DNA of 21,240 bases from a virus. The DNA is taken from positions 1 through 21,240 of IMG/VR virus record IMGVR_UViG_3300020411_000116; one strand, written 5' to 3'. Position numbers and translations under genes: made by a program. Below, in pieces: positions 1 to 7,141 of this stretch. The notes beneath the pieces were generated by a model. It had not been told where the DNA came from. It did no database searches and was given only the letters and a program-made list of their open reading frames with translations. Position 1 is the first letter of the stretch. Every line of letters starts with the position of its first letter.

Positions 1-636
1 ATCTATTCAGAGCTTTCAGAAATAGAGCAGCTAATTAGAATCTCTAACCATCCTACATTGGTAAAAACCTTTGACACAGATGCAACTGCGGGAGCTGGTT
101 CGATAATTAATATGCCGGAAGACATAGAACCAAGTTTAAGACCGTATCAGATGCAGCCATCAGGGGCTAATCTGGATGCTATAAGAAACTCAATTACTGA
201 CAAAGTGAATGCTATTAACCGCATGGCTCATATGGGAGCTGTGAGGGGAGCGAAAGAGGTAACAATGTCAGGCGTTGCAATGCAGACTGAATTCCAGTTA
301 TTAAACGCTAAGTTATCTGAAAAGGCAGACATCCTTGAGCTAGTAGAGGAGCAGTTGTGGAGCATATTCGCAGCATGGCAAGACACCACATCAGATGTTG
401 AAGTCTTTTATCCTGACTCATTTGATTTAAGAGACTACCCGCAAGAGCTTCAATTCTTGCAACAGGTGAAAGCAAGCGGCGTTAAGTCTGCTACCTTGCA
501 AAAAGCTGTGGATGGAAAGATTGCCGACCTTGTATTAGATGACGAGGAACTGCAAAAAGCTCACGATGAAATAGATAGCGGGAGTGTAGTGCTTGGCCAG
601 TTCTCAGAGCAGCCTGAGCAAGAAATAACACCTTAA
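1..636 (+). CDS. Portal protein, C-terminal part (5' truncated by window edge)
   Basis: The reading frame is open from base 1, so the first 211 visible residues are the C-terminal part of a larger protein; no true start lies in the window. The portal is the dodecameric ring at the capsid vertex through which DNA is packaged and to which the tail joins. The visible part is helical and charged, with a stretch around GVAMQTEFQLLNAKLSEKA followed by a Trp- and acid-rich helix, which resembles the C-terminal helical region of siphovirus portals. The tail end is acidic (LDDEEL). The strongest support is position: it abuts a MuF-like minor head gene (TAA then ATG with no gap), followed by scaffold and capsid genes, the usual order portal-MuF-scaffold-capsid. 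It could be another large head protein, but portal is by far the likeliest. Confidence 0.75.
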   Translation: MYSELSEIEQLIRISNHPTLVKTFDTDATAGAGSIINMPEDIEPSLRPYQMQPSGANLDAIRNSITDKVNAINRMAHMGAVRGAKEVTMSGVAMQTEFQLLNAKLSEKADILELVEEQLWSIFAAWQDTTSDVEVFYPDSFDLRDYPQELQFLQQVKASGVKSATLQKAVDGKIADLVLDDEELQKAHDEIDSGSVVLGQFSEQPEQEITP

Positions 637-1515
637 ATGTCAGACGCAACAATAGATATACTTCTGAGGCTGTCGGAACAGCACCAGCGTAGATTAATTG
701 ATTCGTTGCATGAGCTAGAGCGTAAAATTGCTGCTTATGCTATGTCGGCTCCAGTTAGCGATGATGAGCTTTTTGATTTAGCTTGGTCTGTAAAGGCTAG
801 GGACGATTTAAGAGTAATAATCCAAGACACCTACCTAACAGAAGTGCAGTCGCTTGTAGAGGAATATGCACAAGAGGTGGCTGGCCCTACAGCAGCACTG
901 TTTTCTCAATATGAAGCGTTTACTGGTTTGAACTCTCAAACAGTAGTCGCTTTGCAACGTCTGTCATTTAGAGGCTTTGAGTCTATAGCTAGCCAGCAAC
1001 TAGAAACACTAGCGGATCTAATGTATAGCTACACTATTGCTGGGCAGTCCAGAGCTGAAATGATAGAGCGATTGAGGCATTCGATAAACGGTGTCTATAT
1101 AGCGTCAGACAAAAAAGAAATTAAACGGCTTGTTAAAATAGTCGAGGCTGGAGGCTTAGGGGCAGAAGACGCAAAAGAAAAGCTGGCCAGAGTTTATGCT
1201 GCTGACAAAGTGGGCAACAATATGCGCCGTTATGCTACGCAGATGGTTCAAGATAGCATTATGAATATGCATCAATCTTTAAGCACACAAACTGGAATTG
1301 AGTTAGGTGCGACAAGATGGGTTTATACTGGAAGCAAAAAAGAAAACTCAAGAGAGTTTTGTAAGGAGATGCTAAAGACTCCCGACAAGGAATATACAAA
1401 AGAAGATTTAAAAAAAATATGGGAAGGCAAGTGGACAGGAAAATCTGGATCCAACCCTTTTAGTGACAGGGGTGGTTACAACTGCACACATACCATCAGA
1501 CCTGTTGTTGACTAA
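637..1515 (+). CDS. MuF-like minor head / head morphogenesis protein
   Basis: A 292-residue, mostly helical protein of the MuF / SPP1 gp7 type, a minor capsid protein carried in few copies near the portal and needed for head assembly or DNA exit. The C-terminal hallmark is visible: a Trp-containing strand (RWVYTGSKKENSREFCKEM) with Cys242, then a Gly-Gly-Tyr-Asn-Cys-Thr-His motif with Cys283 and His285 close to the C terminus. This is the conserved C-x(n)-GG-x-N-C-x-H pattern of the MuF domain. The N-terminal 200 residues are predicted coil and helix. The ATG directly follows the portal stop codon, so translation is probably coupled. There is no fused toxin or ADP-ribosyltransferase domain; the length is that of a plain structural MuF protein. 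Confidence 0.75.
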   Translation: MSDATIDILLRLSEQHQRRLIDSLHELERKIAAYAMSAPVSDDELFDLAWSVKARDDLRVIIQDTYLTEVQSLVEEYAQEVAGPTAALFSQYEAFTGLNSQTVVALQRLSFRGFESIASQQLETLADLMYSYTIAGQSRAEMIERLRHSINGVYIASDKKEIKRLVKIVEAGGLGAEDAKEKLARVYAADKVGNNMRRYATQMVQDSIMNMHQSLSTQTGIELGATRWVYTGSKKENSREFCKEMLKTPDKEYTKEDLKKIWEGKWTGKSGSNPFSDRGGYNCTHTIRPVVD

Positions 1516-1567
1516 TTTAGAATAAATATGAGAAAATCGGGAAATTACTCTTTTAGAGGTTCGCAAC

Positions 1568-2257
1568 GTGAGCGATGAAGACACGGAAGTACAAGAAAAA
1601 GCGGAAACTCAAACCGACCAAATCGAGGAAGAACAGGTACAAGTAGCTAAGACGTTTACTCAGGAAGAGCTGGACAAGATAGTAGCTGATCGGGTTAGCC
1701 GAGAAAAGCGAAAACATGAAAAGAGTCTTGAAGGGGTAAACCTAGAAGAAGCCAAAGAACTGCTGAAGGCAAAGCAAGATGCGGATTTAAAACGGCAGCA
1801 GGAGCGTGGCGAATTTGACGCTATTTTGAAAAGTACAGTTGAAAAGAAAGATGCGGTAATTGCTAGCCTAGAGTCAGAGGTTTACACATTCAAAGTAGAC
1901 TCAGCTTTAATGTCGGCGGCTACCAAGCACAATGCTGTATCGCCTGACCAAGTGACTGCCTTGCTTAAAAACAAGGTTAGACTTTCAGACGATAGAGTTG
2001 CTGAAGTCATTGGCGAAGGTACAGACACGCCTAGATACAATGACAAAGGCGAACTTTTAACTGTTGATGAGTTAGTACAAGAATTTTTGACAGCTAACCC
2101 TCATTTTGTAAGAGCTAGCAGCGGTGGAGCTGGTTCGCAAGGGAATGCTGGTGGCAAGACACCGAAGCCTCAAACGGTGGACGACATGCTTAAAACATGG
2201 ACAACTGGTGGCAAAGAAGCCTACGGAGCCATGAAGAAAGCGAAACAAGCAAATTAA
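1568..2257 (+). CDS. Capsid scaffolding protein (GTG start)
   Basis: A 229-residue protein that is highly charged, Glu/Lys/Gln rich and free of membrane segments. Residues from about 30 to 110 (FTQEELDKIVADRVSREKRK onward) form a coiled coil, and the C terminus is Gly/Lys rich and flexible. This composition and the place directly before the major capsid gene are typical of phage scaffolds, which line the procapsid interior and leave before DNA packaging. The start is GTG at 1568, preceded at 8 bases by AGAGG. The only nearby ATG (1528) is in another frame and stops after 16 codons. No serine protease motif is seen, so scaffold removal would need another protease or exit through the shell. A 52-base gap separates it from the minor head gene. 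Confidence 0.8.
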   Translation: MSDEDTEVQEKAETQTDQIEEEQVQVAKTFTQEELDKIVADRVSREKRKHEKSLEGVNLEEAKELLKAKQDADLKRQQERGEFDAILKSTVEKKDAVIASLESEVYTFKVDSALMSAATKHNAVSPDQVTALLKNKVRLSDDRVAEVIGEGTDTPRYNDKGELLTVDELVQEFLTANPHFVRASSGGAGSQGNAGGKTPKPQTVDDMLKTWTTGGKEAYGAMKKAKQAN

Positions 2258-2273
2258 CAGAGAGGCTTAAACG

Positions 2274-3107
2274 ATGGCTGCATCAACAAGTTCAACATTA
2301 GACGACCTGTTTGCGAATATAATCGCTCAGGCAAGATTCACAGCAGAAGAACAATCACTTATGGCTGGCTTAGTGACTCGCTACGATATTGGCAGTCAGG
2401 CTGGCAAAACGGTTCAAGTGCCAAAATATCCCGCAGTAACAGCGGCGGCTCTTACTGAAGGCACAGATATGTCAAGCACTACAGTAAGCACTAGCTCAGT
2501 AACCATCACGGTTGCAGAAGTTGGAGCGCAAGTGGTTCTTACAGACCTAGCTGCTATGGGAGCTGGCGACCCAGCAAATGAATTAGGCACTGTTCTTGGT
2601 AACTCTATTGCTACCAAGATAGATACAGACCTTCTTGCTTTGTTTGATGGATTTAGCACTGCGCTTGGATCGGCTGGAACAGAAATCACTGTTGCAGATA
2701 TATTCAAGGCGGCAGCAACCCTCAGAACTAACAAAGCTCAGGGCGACATGTTTGCCGTACTTCATCCTTATCAGGCGTATGCTATAAAGGCTGGCTTAAC
2801 AAATACATTCGCTAATCCTAACGGCGGTGTAAAGCAAAACGAAGCTATGGTTAATGGCTACTGCGGAACACTGGCGGGTATCGACATCTATGAGTCTAGC
2901 TTGATTTCAATAGATGGATCTGACGATGCGAAAGCTGGTGTATTTAGCAGGGAAGCTCTTGCCTTAGCGATGAAGCGAGACTTCCAGATTGAGAGACAGC
3001 GTGATGCGTCACTCAGAGGCTGGGAGTTGAATGCTACTGCCATATATGGAGTCGGAGAGCTAGAAGACACCTACGGCGTAGAGATGTTGTTTGACGCTGC
3101 ACTTTAA
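2274..3107 (+). CDS. Major capsid protein, HK97-fold type
   Basis: A 277-residue protein with the layout of small HK97-fold coat proteins. It has a short N-terminal arm, then a beta-rich E-loop region (about residues 40-80, with VQVPKYPAVTAAALTEGTDM and a Ser/Thr/Val rich strand). An A-domain-like part contains ADIFKAAATLRTNKAQGDMFAVLHP, and the C-terminal segment (AMKRDFQIERQRDASLRGWE, then ATAIYGVGELED) matches the final strands where these proteins fold back into the P domain. It lacks a long cleavable delta domain, consistent with a separate scaffold gene. A good ribosome-binding site (AGAGAGG) lies 8 bases before the ATG. It is followed by a strong hairpin at 3139-3156. It is the expected most abundant product of the region. 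Confidence 0.87.
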   Translation: MAASTSSTLDDLFANIIAQARFTAEEQSLMAGLVTRYDIGSQAGKTVQVPKYPAVTAAALTEGTDMSSTTVSTSSVTITVAEVGAQVVLTDLAAMGAGDPANELGTVLGNSIATKIDTDLLALFDGFSTALGSAGTEITVADIFKAAATLRTNKAQGDMFAVLHPYQAYAIKAGLTNTFANPNGGVKQNEAMVNGYCGTLAGIDIYESSLISIDGSDDAKAGVFSREALALAMKRDFQIERQRDASLRGWELNATAIYGVGELEDTYGVEMLFDAAL

Positions 3108-3138
3108 CTCCTAACGGAGCTTCGTACAGCTAGCGCAA

Positions 3139-3156
3139 GCCCCTCTTAGGAGGGGC
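3139..3156 (+). terminator. GC-rich hairpin after the capsid gene (possible attenuator)
   Basis: A perfect 7-bp stem (GCCCCTC / GAGGGGC, 3139-3145 and 3150-3156) with the 4-base loop TTAG lies in the 71-base gap between the capsid and connector genes, the longest clear gap inside the module. No T-run follows (the next bases are ATTCTCTAC), so it is not a classical strong intrinsic terminator. Likely roles are partial termination or protection of the capsid message from 3' exonucleases, lowering expression of the downstream low-copy genes. The role is inference; the stem is seen directly. Confidence 0.55.
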
Positions 3157-3178
3157 ATTCTCTACATAGGAGTCTTTT

Positions 3179-3592
3179 ATGGCATTTTCTACGGATGCAG
3201 ATTTACTAACCGTGGTGCCTGACATTCTCGATTTCGGGATTGACGGCTTCATGGATGAACATGCTATCGCAGAAGCGGAACTTACAAGAGAAATTCGCAA
3301 CCAGTGGTGGCATCGCAAAGGCATCTCTGGCGAAATGAACGCCTCACTTCTCACAAGCACCCAATGGACAAAAGCTAATTCTTATTTAGTGCTTTGGAAA
3401 TATGCTTTGCCCAAACTTACCAACTGGACTGATAACGATAGATTCCAGAGCATGATTGCCTTTTATAAGCAGTTATATTTGGAAGAAATTGCATCAGTGT
3501 TTCAGGATGGCGTTGAGTATGATGCCGATGAAGACGGAAGCGTATCAGAAGCAGAAAAAGCTTATGTCGGAAGTGGATACCTGACCCGCTAA
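3179..3592 (+). CDS. Head-tail adaptor protein with a C-terminal EF-hand-like loop
   Basis: A 137-residue protein directly after the capsid gene, in the slot of the first head-tail adaptor (the ring that docks under the portal). It is helical with conserved-looking Trp-rich stretches (RNQWWHRKG, then STQWTKANSYLVLWKYALP), recalling an adaptor family common beside capsid genes in marine phages. Residues 115-126 read DADEDGSVSEAE, a complete EF-hand loop pattern: acidic or Ser ligands at positions 1, 3, 5 and 9, Gly at 6, a hydrophobic residue at 8 and Glu at 12. Calcium binding at the head-tail joint is therefore plausible but unproven. The start has a TAGGAG site 8 bases upstream. Its stop overlaps the next start (TAATG). 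Confidence 0.6.
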   Translation: MAFSTDADLLTVVPDILDFGIDGFMDEHAIAEAELTREIRNQWWHRKGISGEMNASLLTSTQWTKANSYLVLWKYALPKLTNWTDNDRFQSMIAFYKQLYLEEIASVFQDGVEYDADEDGSVSEAEKAYVGSGYLTR

Positions 3593-4017
3593 TGGATGTT
3601 CAGATTAATATCAAAATGCCTAAAGTTTCTGAAAAGGTGCAAAAGAAAATCGACAGCAATAAACGTCGAGCTTTCTTGGCAGCAGCACAGGAAGGTGTTA
3701 ATACGATTGTAAAAAGAACGACAAAAGGTGTTAGTTATCATGGCGGGGCTTTTAAGCCTTATTCCGAGTCCTACAAAGAAACTAGGATTGAAAAGAAAAG
3801 AGGAACAAAGCCAGACCTTCAATTAACAGGAAATATGATTGCATCTATCCAAGCCAAATCCACAAACAGAAAAGGCACGATATTTTTTAACTCAGCAACA
3901 GAATCAGCGAAGGCACAAAAAAATCAACAGACAAGACCATTTTTCGGATTTGATACAAAAGAAGAAGATTCACTCAGGAACACATATCGAAAGTGGTTGT
4001 TGCGAGGCGTTGAATGA
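3592..4017 (+). CDS. Head-tail connector / virion morphogenesis protein (gp10 or Mu gpG-like)
   Basis: A 141-residue basic protein. The central part reads GGAFKPYSESYKETR, then LQLTGNMIASIQAK, and near the end RPFFGF. This order (F-x-PY-x(3)-Y, then L-x-x-TG-x-M-x-x-S, then R-P-F-F-G) is the signature of the phage virion morphogenesis / HK97 gp10-like family that forms the neck ring between adaptor and tail terminator. The ATG shares one base with the preceding stop and no Shine-Dalgarno is obvious, implying translational coupling. The gene ends with ATGA overlap into the tail terminator gene. The family call is good; assignment to a specific ring is inference from gene order. Confidence 0.7.
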   Translation: MDVQINIKMPKVSEKVQKKIDSNKRRAFLAAAQEGVNTIVKRTTKGVSYHGGAFKPYSESYKETRIEKKRGTKPDLQLTGNMIASIQAKSTNRKGTIFFNSATESAKAQKNQQTRPFFGFDTKEEDSLRNTYRKWLLRGVE

Positions 4018-4448
4018 GTGTAAGGGAGAATATAGCCAAGAACCTAGTCACAACGCTTAAAGATGTAACAGAGCCTGTCAAGATTTGCTATGTAACCAGA
4101 GAGCCTTTTGATTTTGAAAGATTAAGTAATGCCCAATTCCCAGCGGTGTTGGTTAGCACAACAACAGAGAACAGAGAAGACCAGACGATAGGTGGATCCT
4201 TAACTAAGCGAGCTGGAACAATCAATTATGATTTAGTCTGCTACATTAAAGATAAAGCAATCGACACGGCAAAAAACAAATTGATTGAGGGTATAGAAGA
4301 AAAATTAGATGTAGACAGAACAAGGGGCGGTAACGCCTTAGACACACAGTTAGTATCTATACAAACCGATGATGGTAGTATAGACCCAGTTGGAGGGGTT
4401 ATCATAACAGTACAATGCTTATATCGTTTCACAAGAGGCACAGCGTAA
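4014..4448 (+). CDS. Tail terminator / tail completion protein
   Basis: A 144-residue alpha/beta protein in the slot between the connector and the tail tube, where the tail terminator (lambda gpU / HK97 gp10-associated type) is encoded. It begins with an amphipathic helix, followed by strands with FPAVLVSTTTENRE and a central YDLVCYIKDK strand, and ends with VIITVQCLYRFTRG. This helix-strand pattern with a terminal strand is common in terminator rings, which cap the tube at the head-proximal end and fix tail length with the tape measure. The ATGA overlap with the previous gene indicates coupled translation. The call rests on length, fold pattern and order rather than on a unique motif. Confidence 0.6.
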   Translation: MSVRENIAKNLVTTLKDVTEPVKICYVTREPFDFERLSNAQFPAVLVSTTTENREDQTIGGSLTKRAGTINYDLVCYIKDKAIDTAKNKLIEGIEEKLDVDRTRGGNALDTQLVSIQTDDGSIDPVGGVIITVQCLYRFTRGTA

Positions 4449-4597
4449 TGAAAATGACTAAGATGACAACTGATTCGGGTGGAGAGGTAGATTGTCACCC
4501 TTCGCAAGTTGAAAACATGGAAAAAATGGGCTGGAAAGTTGCGGGTAAAAAAGCACCAAAGAAAGCCGAAGATAAATCAGAGAAGGAGGAAGACTAA
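4448..4597 (+). CDS. Small conserved phage protein, 49 residues, unknown function
   Basis: Starting at the ATG that overlaps the tail terminator stop (TAATG), the frame gives a 49-residue protein. A TTG-started longer version from 4415 is possible in principle but would run into the previous gene. The N-terminal half has a compact motif, CHPSQVENMEKMGWKVA, similar to small proteins seen next to tail tube genes in several phages. There the QVENMEKMGW helix resembles a short helix-extension-helix unit. The C-terminal half is a Lys/Glu-rich, probably disordered tail (KKAPKKAEDKSEKEED). A GGAGG within its last codons (about 4586-4590) serves as ribosome-binding site for the tail tube gene, which starts immediately after the stop. 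The function is not known. Confidence 0.65.
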   Translation: MKMTKMTTDSGGEVDCHPSQVENMEKMGWKVAGKKAPKKAEDKSEKEED

Positions 4598-4987
4598 ATG
4601 GCGACTCATACAGGTAGTGAAGGAGTTGTTAAGGTGGCATCGAACACTATTGCCGAAGTGCGCTCTTATTCAATAGAGCAAACAGGCGACACGATAGAAG
4701 ACACAGGCATGGGTGATGCTGCAAGAACGTATGTGGCTGGACTAACAAGCTGGTCAGGAACAATCGACTGCTGGTGGGATGAAACAGACACTAATGGACA
4801 GGTTGCTTTAAGCGTTGGAAGTAGTGTGACGCTTAACTTCTATCCAGAAGGTGCATCGTCAGGCGATGTTTATTACACCGGAACTGCTTTAGTTACAAGC
4901 CACTCAAAAAGCGGCTCATTTGATGGAATGGTAGAAGCTTCAATAGGCGTTCAGGGAACTGGCGCATTATCGACAGCGACTGTTTAA
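4598..4987 (+). CDS. Major tail (tube) protein
   Basis: A 129-residue beta-rich protein with the features of small tail tube subunits. It has a start of the type MATHTGSEGVVKV, alternating strands (VRSYSIEQTGDTIEDTGM), the stretch SWSGTIDCWWDETD and a closing strand near ASIGVQGTGAL. Tube proteins of this family share the early V-x-V-x(n)-E-V-x-S-Y/F-S-I-E-x-T-G-D-T pattern and the W-S-G-T-I strand. Hexamers stack to form the tail tube through which DNA leaves the capsid. It has a good ribosome-binding site (AGAAGGAGGAAG) inside the end of the preceding gene and abuts the chaperone gene without a gap. No immunoglobulin-like decoration domain is attached. Confidence 0.8.
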   Translation: MATHTGSEGVVKVASNTIAEVRSYSIEQTGDTIEDTGMGDAARTYVAGLTSWSGTIDCWWDETDTNGQVALSVGSSVTLNFYPEGASSGDVYYTGTALVTSHSKSGSFDGMVEASIGVQGTGALSTATV

Positions 4988-5326
4988 ATGTCGGTCTTAG
5001 ATAAAGCTAAGGCACACTATCAGAACAAGCTTTCGGAAGAACCGAGGGAGATAAAAATCCCAGAATGGGACACCACAGCTTACATTAAGCCAGCTATGTC
5101 TTTGCAGAGATTGGGCGAAGTGATGGAGGCTGCCAACAGCGGCAAGTCTGCCGAGGCTATGGTTCTGACTATTATTTATCGACTAATCGATGAAGAGGGA
5201 AAGCCGATATTCCGCAAGGTAGAAAAAAGCGAGCTTATGCGGCAAACCGACCCTGATGTGTTAGCTGAGATAGTTAATCAAATTAACCAAGGCGACCCAA
5301 CAGCAGAGGACATTGAGGGAAACTAA
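4988..5326 (+). CDS. Tail assembly chaperone, short form (gpG analogue)
   Basis: A 112-residue acidic helical protein between tail tube and tape measure, the fixed location of the lambda G/GT-type tail assembly chaperones. The N-terminal part (about 18-35) has a strand pair with PREIKIPEWDTTAYIKPAM, followed by helices with SLQRLGEVMEA and MVLTIIYRLIDEEGKPIFRK. This resembles the phage tail chaperone family that handles the tape measure and recruits tube subunits. The last sense codons contain the heptamer GGGAAAC, and the stop TAA follows at once, so normal termination gives this short form. A -1 slip gives a 160-residue GT-like fusion described separately. The chaperone is not expected in the finished virion. 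Confidence 0.78.
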   Translation: MSVLDKAKAHYQNKLSEEPREIKIPEWDTTAYIKPAMSLQRLGEVMEAANSGKSAEAMVLTIIYRLIDEEGKPIFRKVEKSELMRQTDPDVLAEIVNQINQGDPTAEDIEGN

Positions 5327-5469
5327 AAAGCGACAGTGATTTGCAATTTGCCTATTTTCTAGCCGAGCATCTGCACAAAACTGTCGCTGAAATCTTGCAG
5401 ATGGATGTGAGGGAATATCAAGGTTGGCTAGCTTGGTTTCAAATGAAGGCAGACAAGAATGGCAAATGA
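4988..5469 (+). CDS. Tail assembly chaperone, long -1 frameshift product (gpGT analogue)
   Basis: After reading 112 residues of the G frame, a -1 slip at 5317-5323 continues at base 5323 for 48 codons to the TGA at 5467-5469, giving a 160-residue fusion. The extension is upstream-closed by a TGA at 5314-5316 in its own frame, so it can only be reached by slippage near this point. It encodes AYFLAEHLHKTVAEILQMDV and then EYQGWLAWFQM, the familiar T-domain pattern (a helix with LA..L..T..E.L, then E...W.A.F) of gpT-like sequences. It overlaps the first 11 bases of the tape measure gene. The T part is thought to bind the tape measure while G binds tube subunits. Frameshifting is inferred; the sequence signal is unusually complete. 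Confidence 0.8.
5317..5323 (+). promoter_or_regulatory. -1 ribosomal frameshift slippery heptamer
   Basis: The heptamer G-GGA-AAC is in the correct phase of the short chaperone frame (X-XXY-YYZ). Both tRNAs can re-pair as GGG-AAA after slipping one base back. It matches the lambda G/GT site GGGAAAG except for the last base. The zero-frame stop TAA follows directly at 5324-5326. Confidence 0.85.
5329..5403 (+). promoter_or_regulatory. Predicted H-type pseudoknot stimulating the frameshift
   Basis: Stem 1 pairs AGCGACAGT (5329-5337) with ACTGTCGCT (5380-5388), nine perfect base pairs, beginning 5 bases after the slippery site. Stem 2 pairs CATCTGCA (5368-5375), located in the loop of stem 1, with TGCAGATG (5396-5403) downstream, eight perfect base pairs. 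The order of strands is that of an H-type pseudoknot with loops of 30, 4 and 7 bases. The complementarity is seen directly; that both stems form at the same time is inference, since the first loop is longer than usual and the second stem could also form a plain hairpin on its own. Confidence 0.65.
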
Positions 5470-7141
5470 TGTAGTAATTGACATTGTAGCAAACGATAAA
5501 ACCAAAAGAGCTTTCGGTTCTGTTAAAGCTGGGATGCTTGGAATCGGAAAGCTTGCGCTAGGAACTGCTACCAAAGTCGCCAAAATAGGAGCTGCATTTG
5601 TAACAGCAGCAGCCGCAGCAACCGCCGCATTAACCAAGATGTCGATGACCTCTATCGACAATCTCACTAAAACAGCAAACAAAATAGGCGCAACCACTGA
5701 GGCTTTAGCAGGGCTGCAATTAGCCGCAGAGCTTACTGGCGTGTCTACAGAAACCATGAACATGGCCTTGCAGCGGATGACTCGAAGGGTGTCCGAGGCG
5801 GCGATGGGAACAGGTGAGGCTGTTAAGGCATTAAAAGAGCTTGGAATAAATGCCTATGAGTTAGAAAGACTTCCGCTAGACGAACAGATGAATATCGTGG
5901 CAGATGCCATGCAGAATGTAGAGTCGCAAGCAGACAGAGTGCGGCTAGCGATGAAGCTGTTTGATTCAGAAGGTGTTGCACTTGTAAACACGCTAGCTGG
6001 CGGCAGCGAAGCATTGAAAGAATATGCAGCAGAAGCAGAAGCGTTAGGGTTAACGATATCAGATATAGATGCAGCAAAAATAGAAGCAGCAAATGACGCA
6101 GTTACTCAAGCTAAAAAAGTATTCACAGGCTTAGGAAATCAGTTGGCAGTAACTTTTGCCCCACTTATTGAATATGTAGCAAATCTTTTCAGGCAAAGCG
6201 CAATTAATAACGCTGAATTTGGAAACATAGGACAAAGAGTCGCCAAAAAGTTAGTTGAAGCCTATATCTCAGTAAGAAAGGTTTTCTTTGAGTTAGGAAA
6301 GAGTGTAACTAGTACAAAATTAACATTTTTGGCGTTAAGAGATGCAATTACAAATCCTTTGGCTACTACAAGCATCCTTTTTAAATTAAAAAAAGATTTA
6401 GATGAGCTTGCAGCGTCGGAATTTAACACGGAAGCAATAACCGTTGCATTTGAAGCAATAGAAGTTGGCGCACAAAAAGCAGCGGAGTCAGTCGTCAAGC
6501 TAAGAGAAGTTCAGGCTGGAGGAAGCGAAGACCAAAAAAATCAGATTGATACATCAAAGTTTTTTTACGAAGCAGAGCAAAGAGGCGCACAAAAGCTAAA
6601 AGAGTTTACAGTAAAATCTAACGCAGAAAAAACAAAAGATGTACTAGGAAACGCAAATAAGCAGCTAGCGATAGCTGGGACGCAGAGCAAAAAAATGTTT
6701 GCCTTGCAGAAAGCAGCATCTATAGCCAGTGCATTAGTGAACACATACGAGTCTGTAACAGAAACGATGGCGGCTTATCCTTTCCCGATTAATATAGCTC
6801 TGTCTGCTTTAAGTCTGGCGGCGGGTATGGCTCAGGTTAGCGCAATCAAGTCACAGTCTTTCTTAGGTGGTGGGTTTACAGGTTACGGAGCAAGGGCTGG
6901 CGGTTTAGATGGGAAAGGCGGGATGCCAGCTATAGTGCATCCTAACGAGACTATAATAGACCATGAGCGAGGCGGTGGAGCTGGAGTGCAGCAAACAATT
7001 AACATTCAGACAGGCGTGTCTCAAACTGTAAGAGCAGAGATACAGAACTTGCTGCCTGAGATAGTCGAGATATCAAAAGCGGCTATAATAGACAGCAACC
7101 AGCGAGGCGGCTCGTTTAGAAATGGATTACTAGGAACTTAG
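5459..7141 (+). CDS. Tape measure protein
   Basis: A 560-residue protein directly after the chaperone pair, the place of the tape measure, which spans the tail lumen, sets tail length and is ejected ahead of the DNA. The N terminus (ANDVVIDIVANDKTKRAFGS) matches the common start of this family. It is followed by an Ala-rich hydrophobic stretch (about 25-61) and a helical region typical of the TMP_core fold (IGATTEALAGLQLAAELTGV). A coiled-coil centre follows, and a second hydrophobic block around 415-465 ends in the family-typical ALSLAAGMAQVSAIKSQSF. With about 0.15 nm per residue the tail should be near 80 nm, a short siphovirus tail. No lytic transglycosylase or peptidase domain is visible. 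Its ATG lies inside the end of the GT frame. Confidence 0.87.
   Translation: MANDVVIDIVANDKTKRAFGSVKAGMLGIGKLALGTATKVAKIGAAFVTAAAAATAALTKMSMTSIDNLTKTANKIGATTEALAGLQLAAELTGVSTETMNMALQRMTRRVSEAAMGTGEAVKALKELGINAYELERLPLDEQMNIVADAMQNVESQADRVRLAMKLFDSEGVALVNTLAGGSEALKEYAAEAEALGLTISDIDAAKIEAANDAVTQAKKVFTGLGNQLAVTFAPLIEYVANLFRQSAINNAEFGNIGQRVAKKLVEAYISVRKVFFELGKSVTSTKLTFLALRDAITNPLATTSILFKLKKDLDELAASEFNTEAITVAFEAIEVGAQKAAESVVKLREVQAGGSEDQKNQIDTSKFFYEAEQRGAQKLKEFTVKSNAEKTKDVLGNANKQLAIAGTQSKKMFALQKAASIASALVNTYESVTETMAAYPFPINIALSALSLAAGMAQVSAIKSQSFLGGGFTGYGARAGGLDGKGGMPAIVHPNETIIDHERGGGAGVQQTINIQTGVSQTVRAEIQNLLPEIVEISKAAIIDSNQRGGSFRNGLLGT

Noticed and set aside
1528-1578. Mini-ORF of 16 codons beginning at the ATG before the scaffold gene
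   Set aside because: No ribosome-binding site, no overlap coupling with the scaffold start, and the peptide has no recognisable feature.
3839-4060. 73-residue + strand frame
   Set aside because: Out-of-frame reading of the virion morphogenesis gene, which has a well conserved signature in its own frame.
5428-5763. 111-residue - strand frame
   Set aside because: Antisense shadow of the Ala-rich start of the tape measure; hydrophobicity is the result of GCA/GCC codons read backwards.
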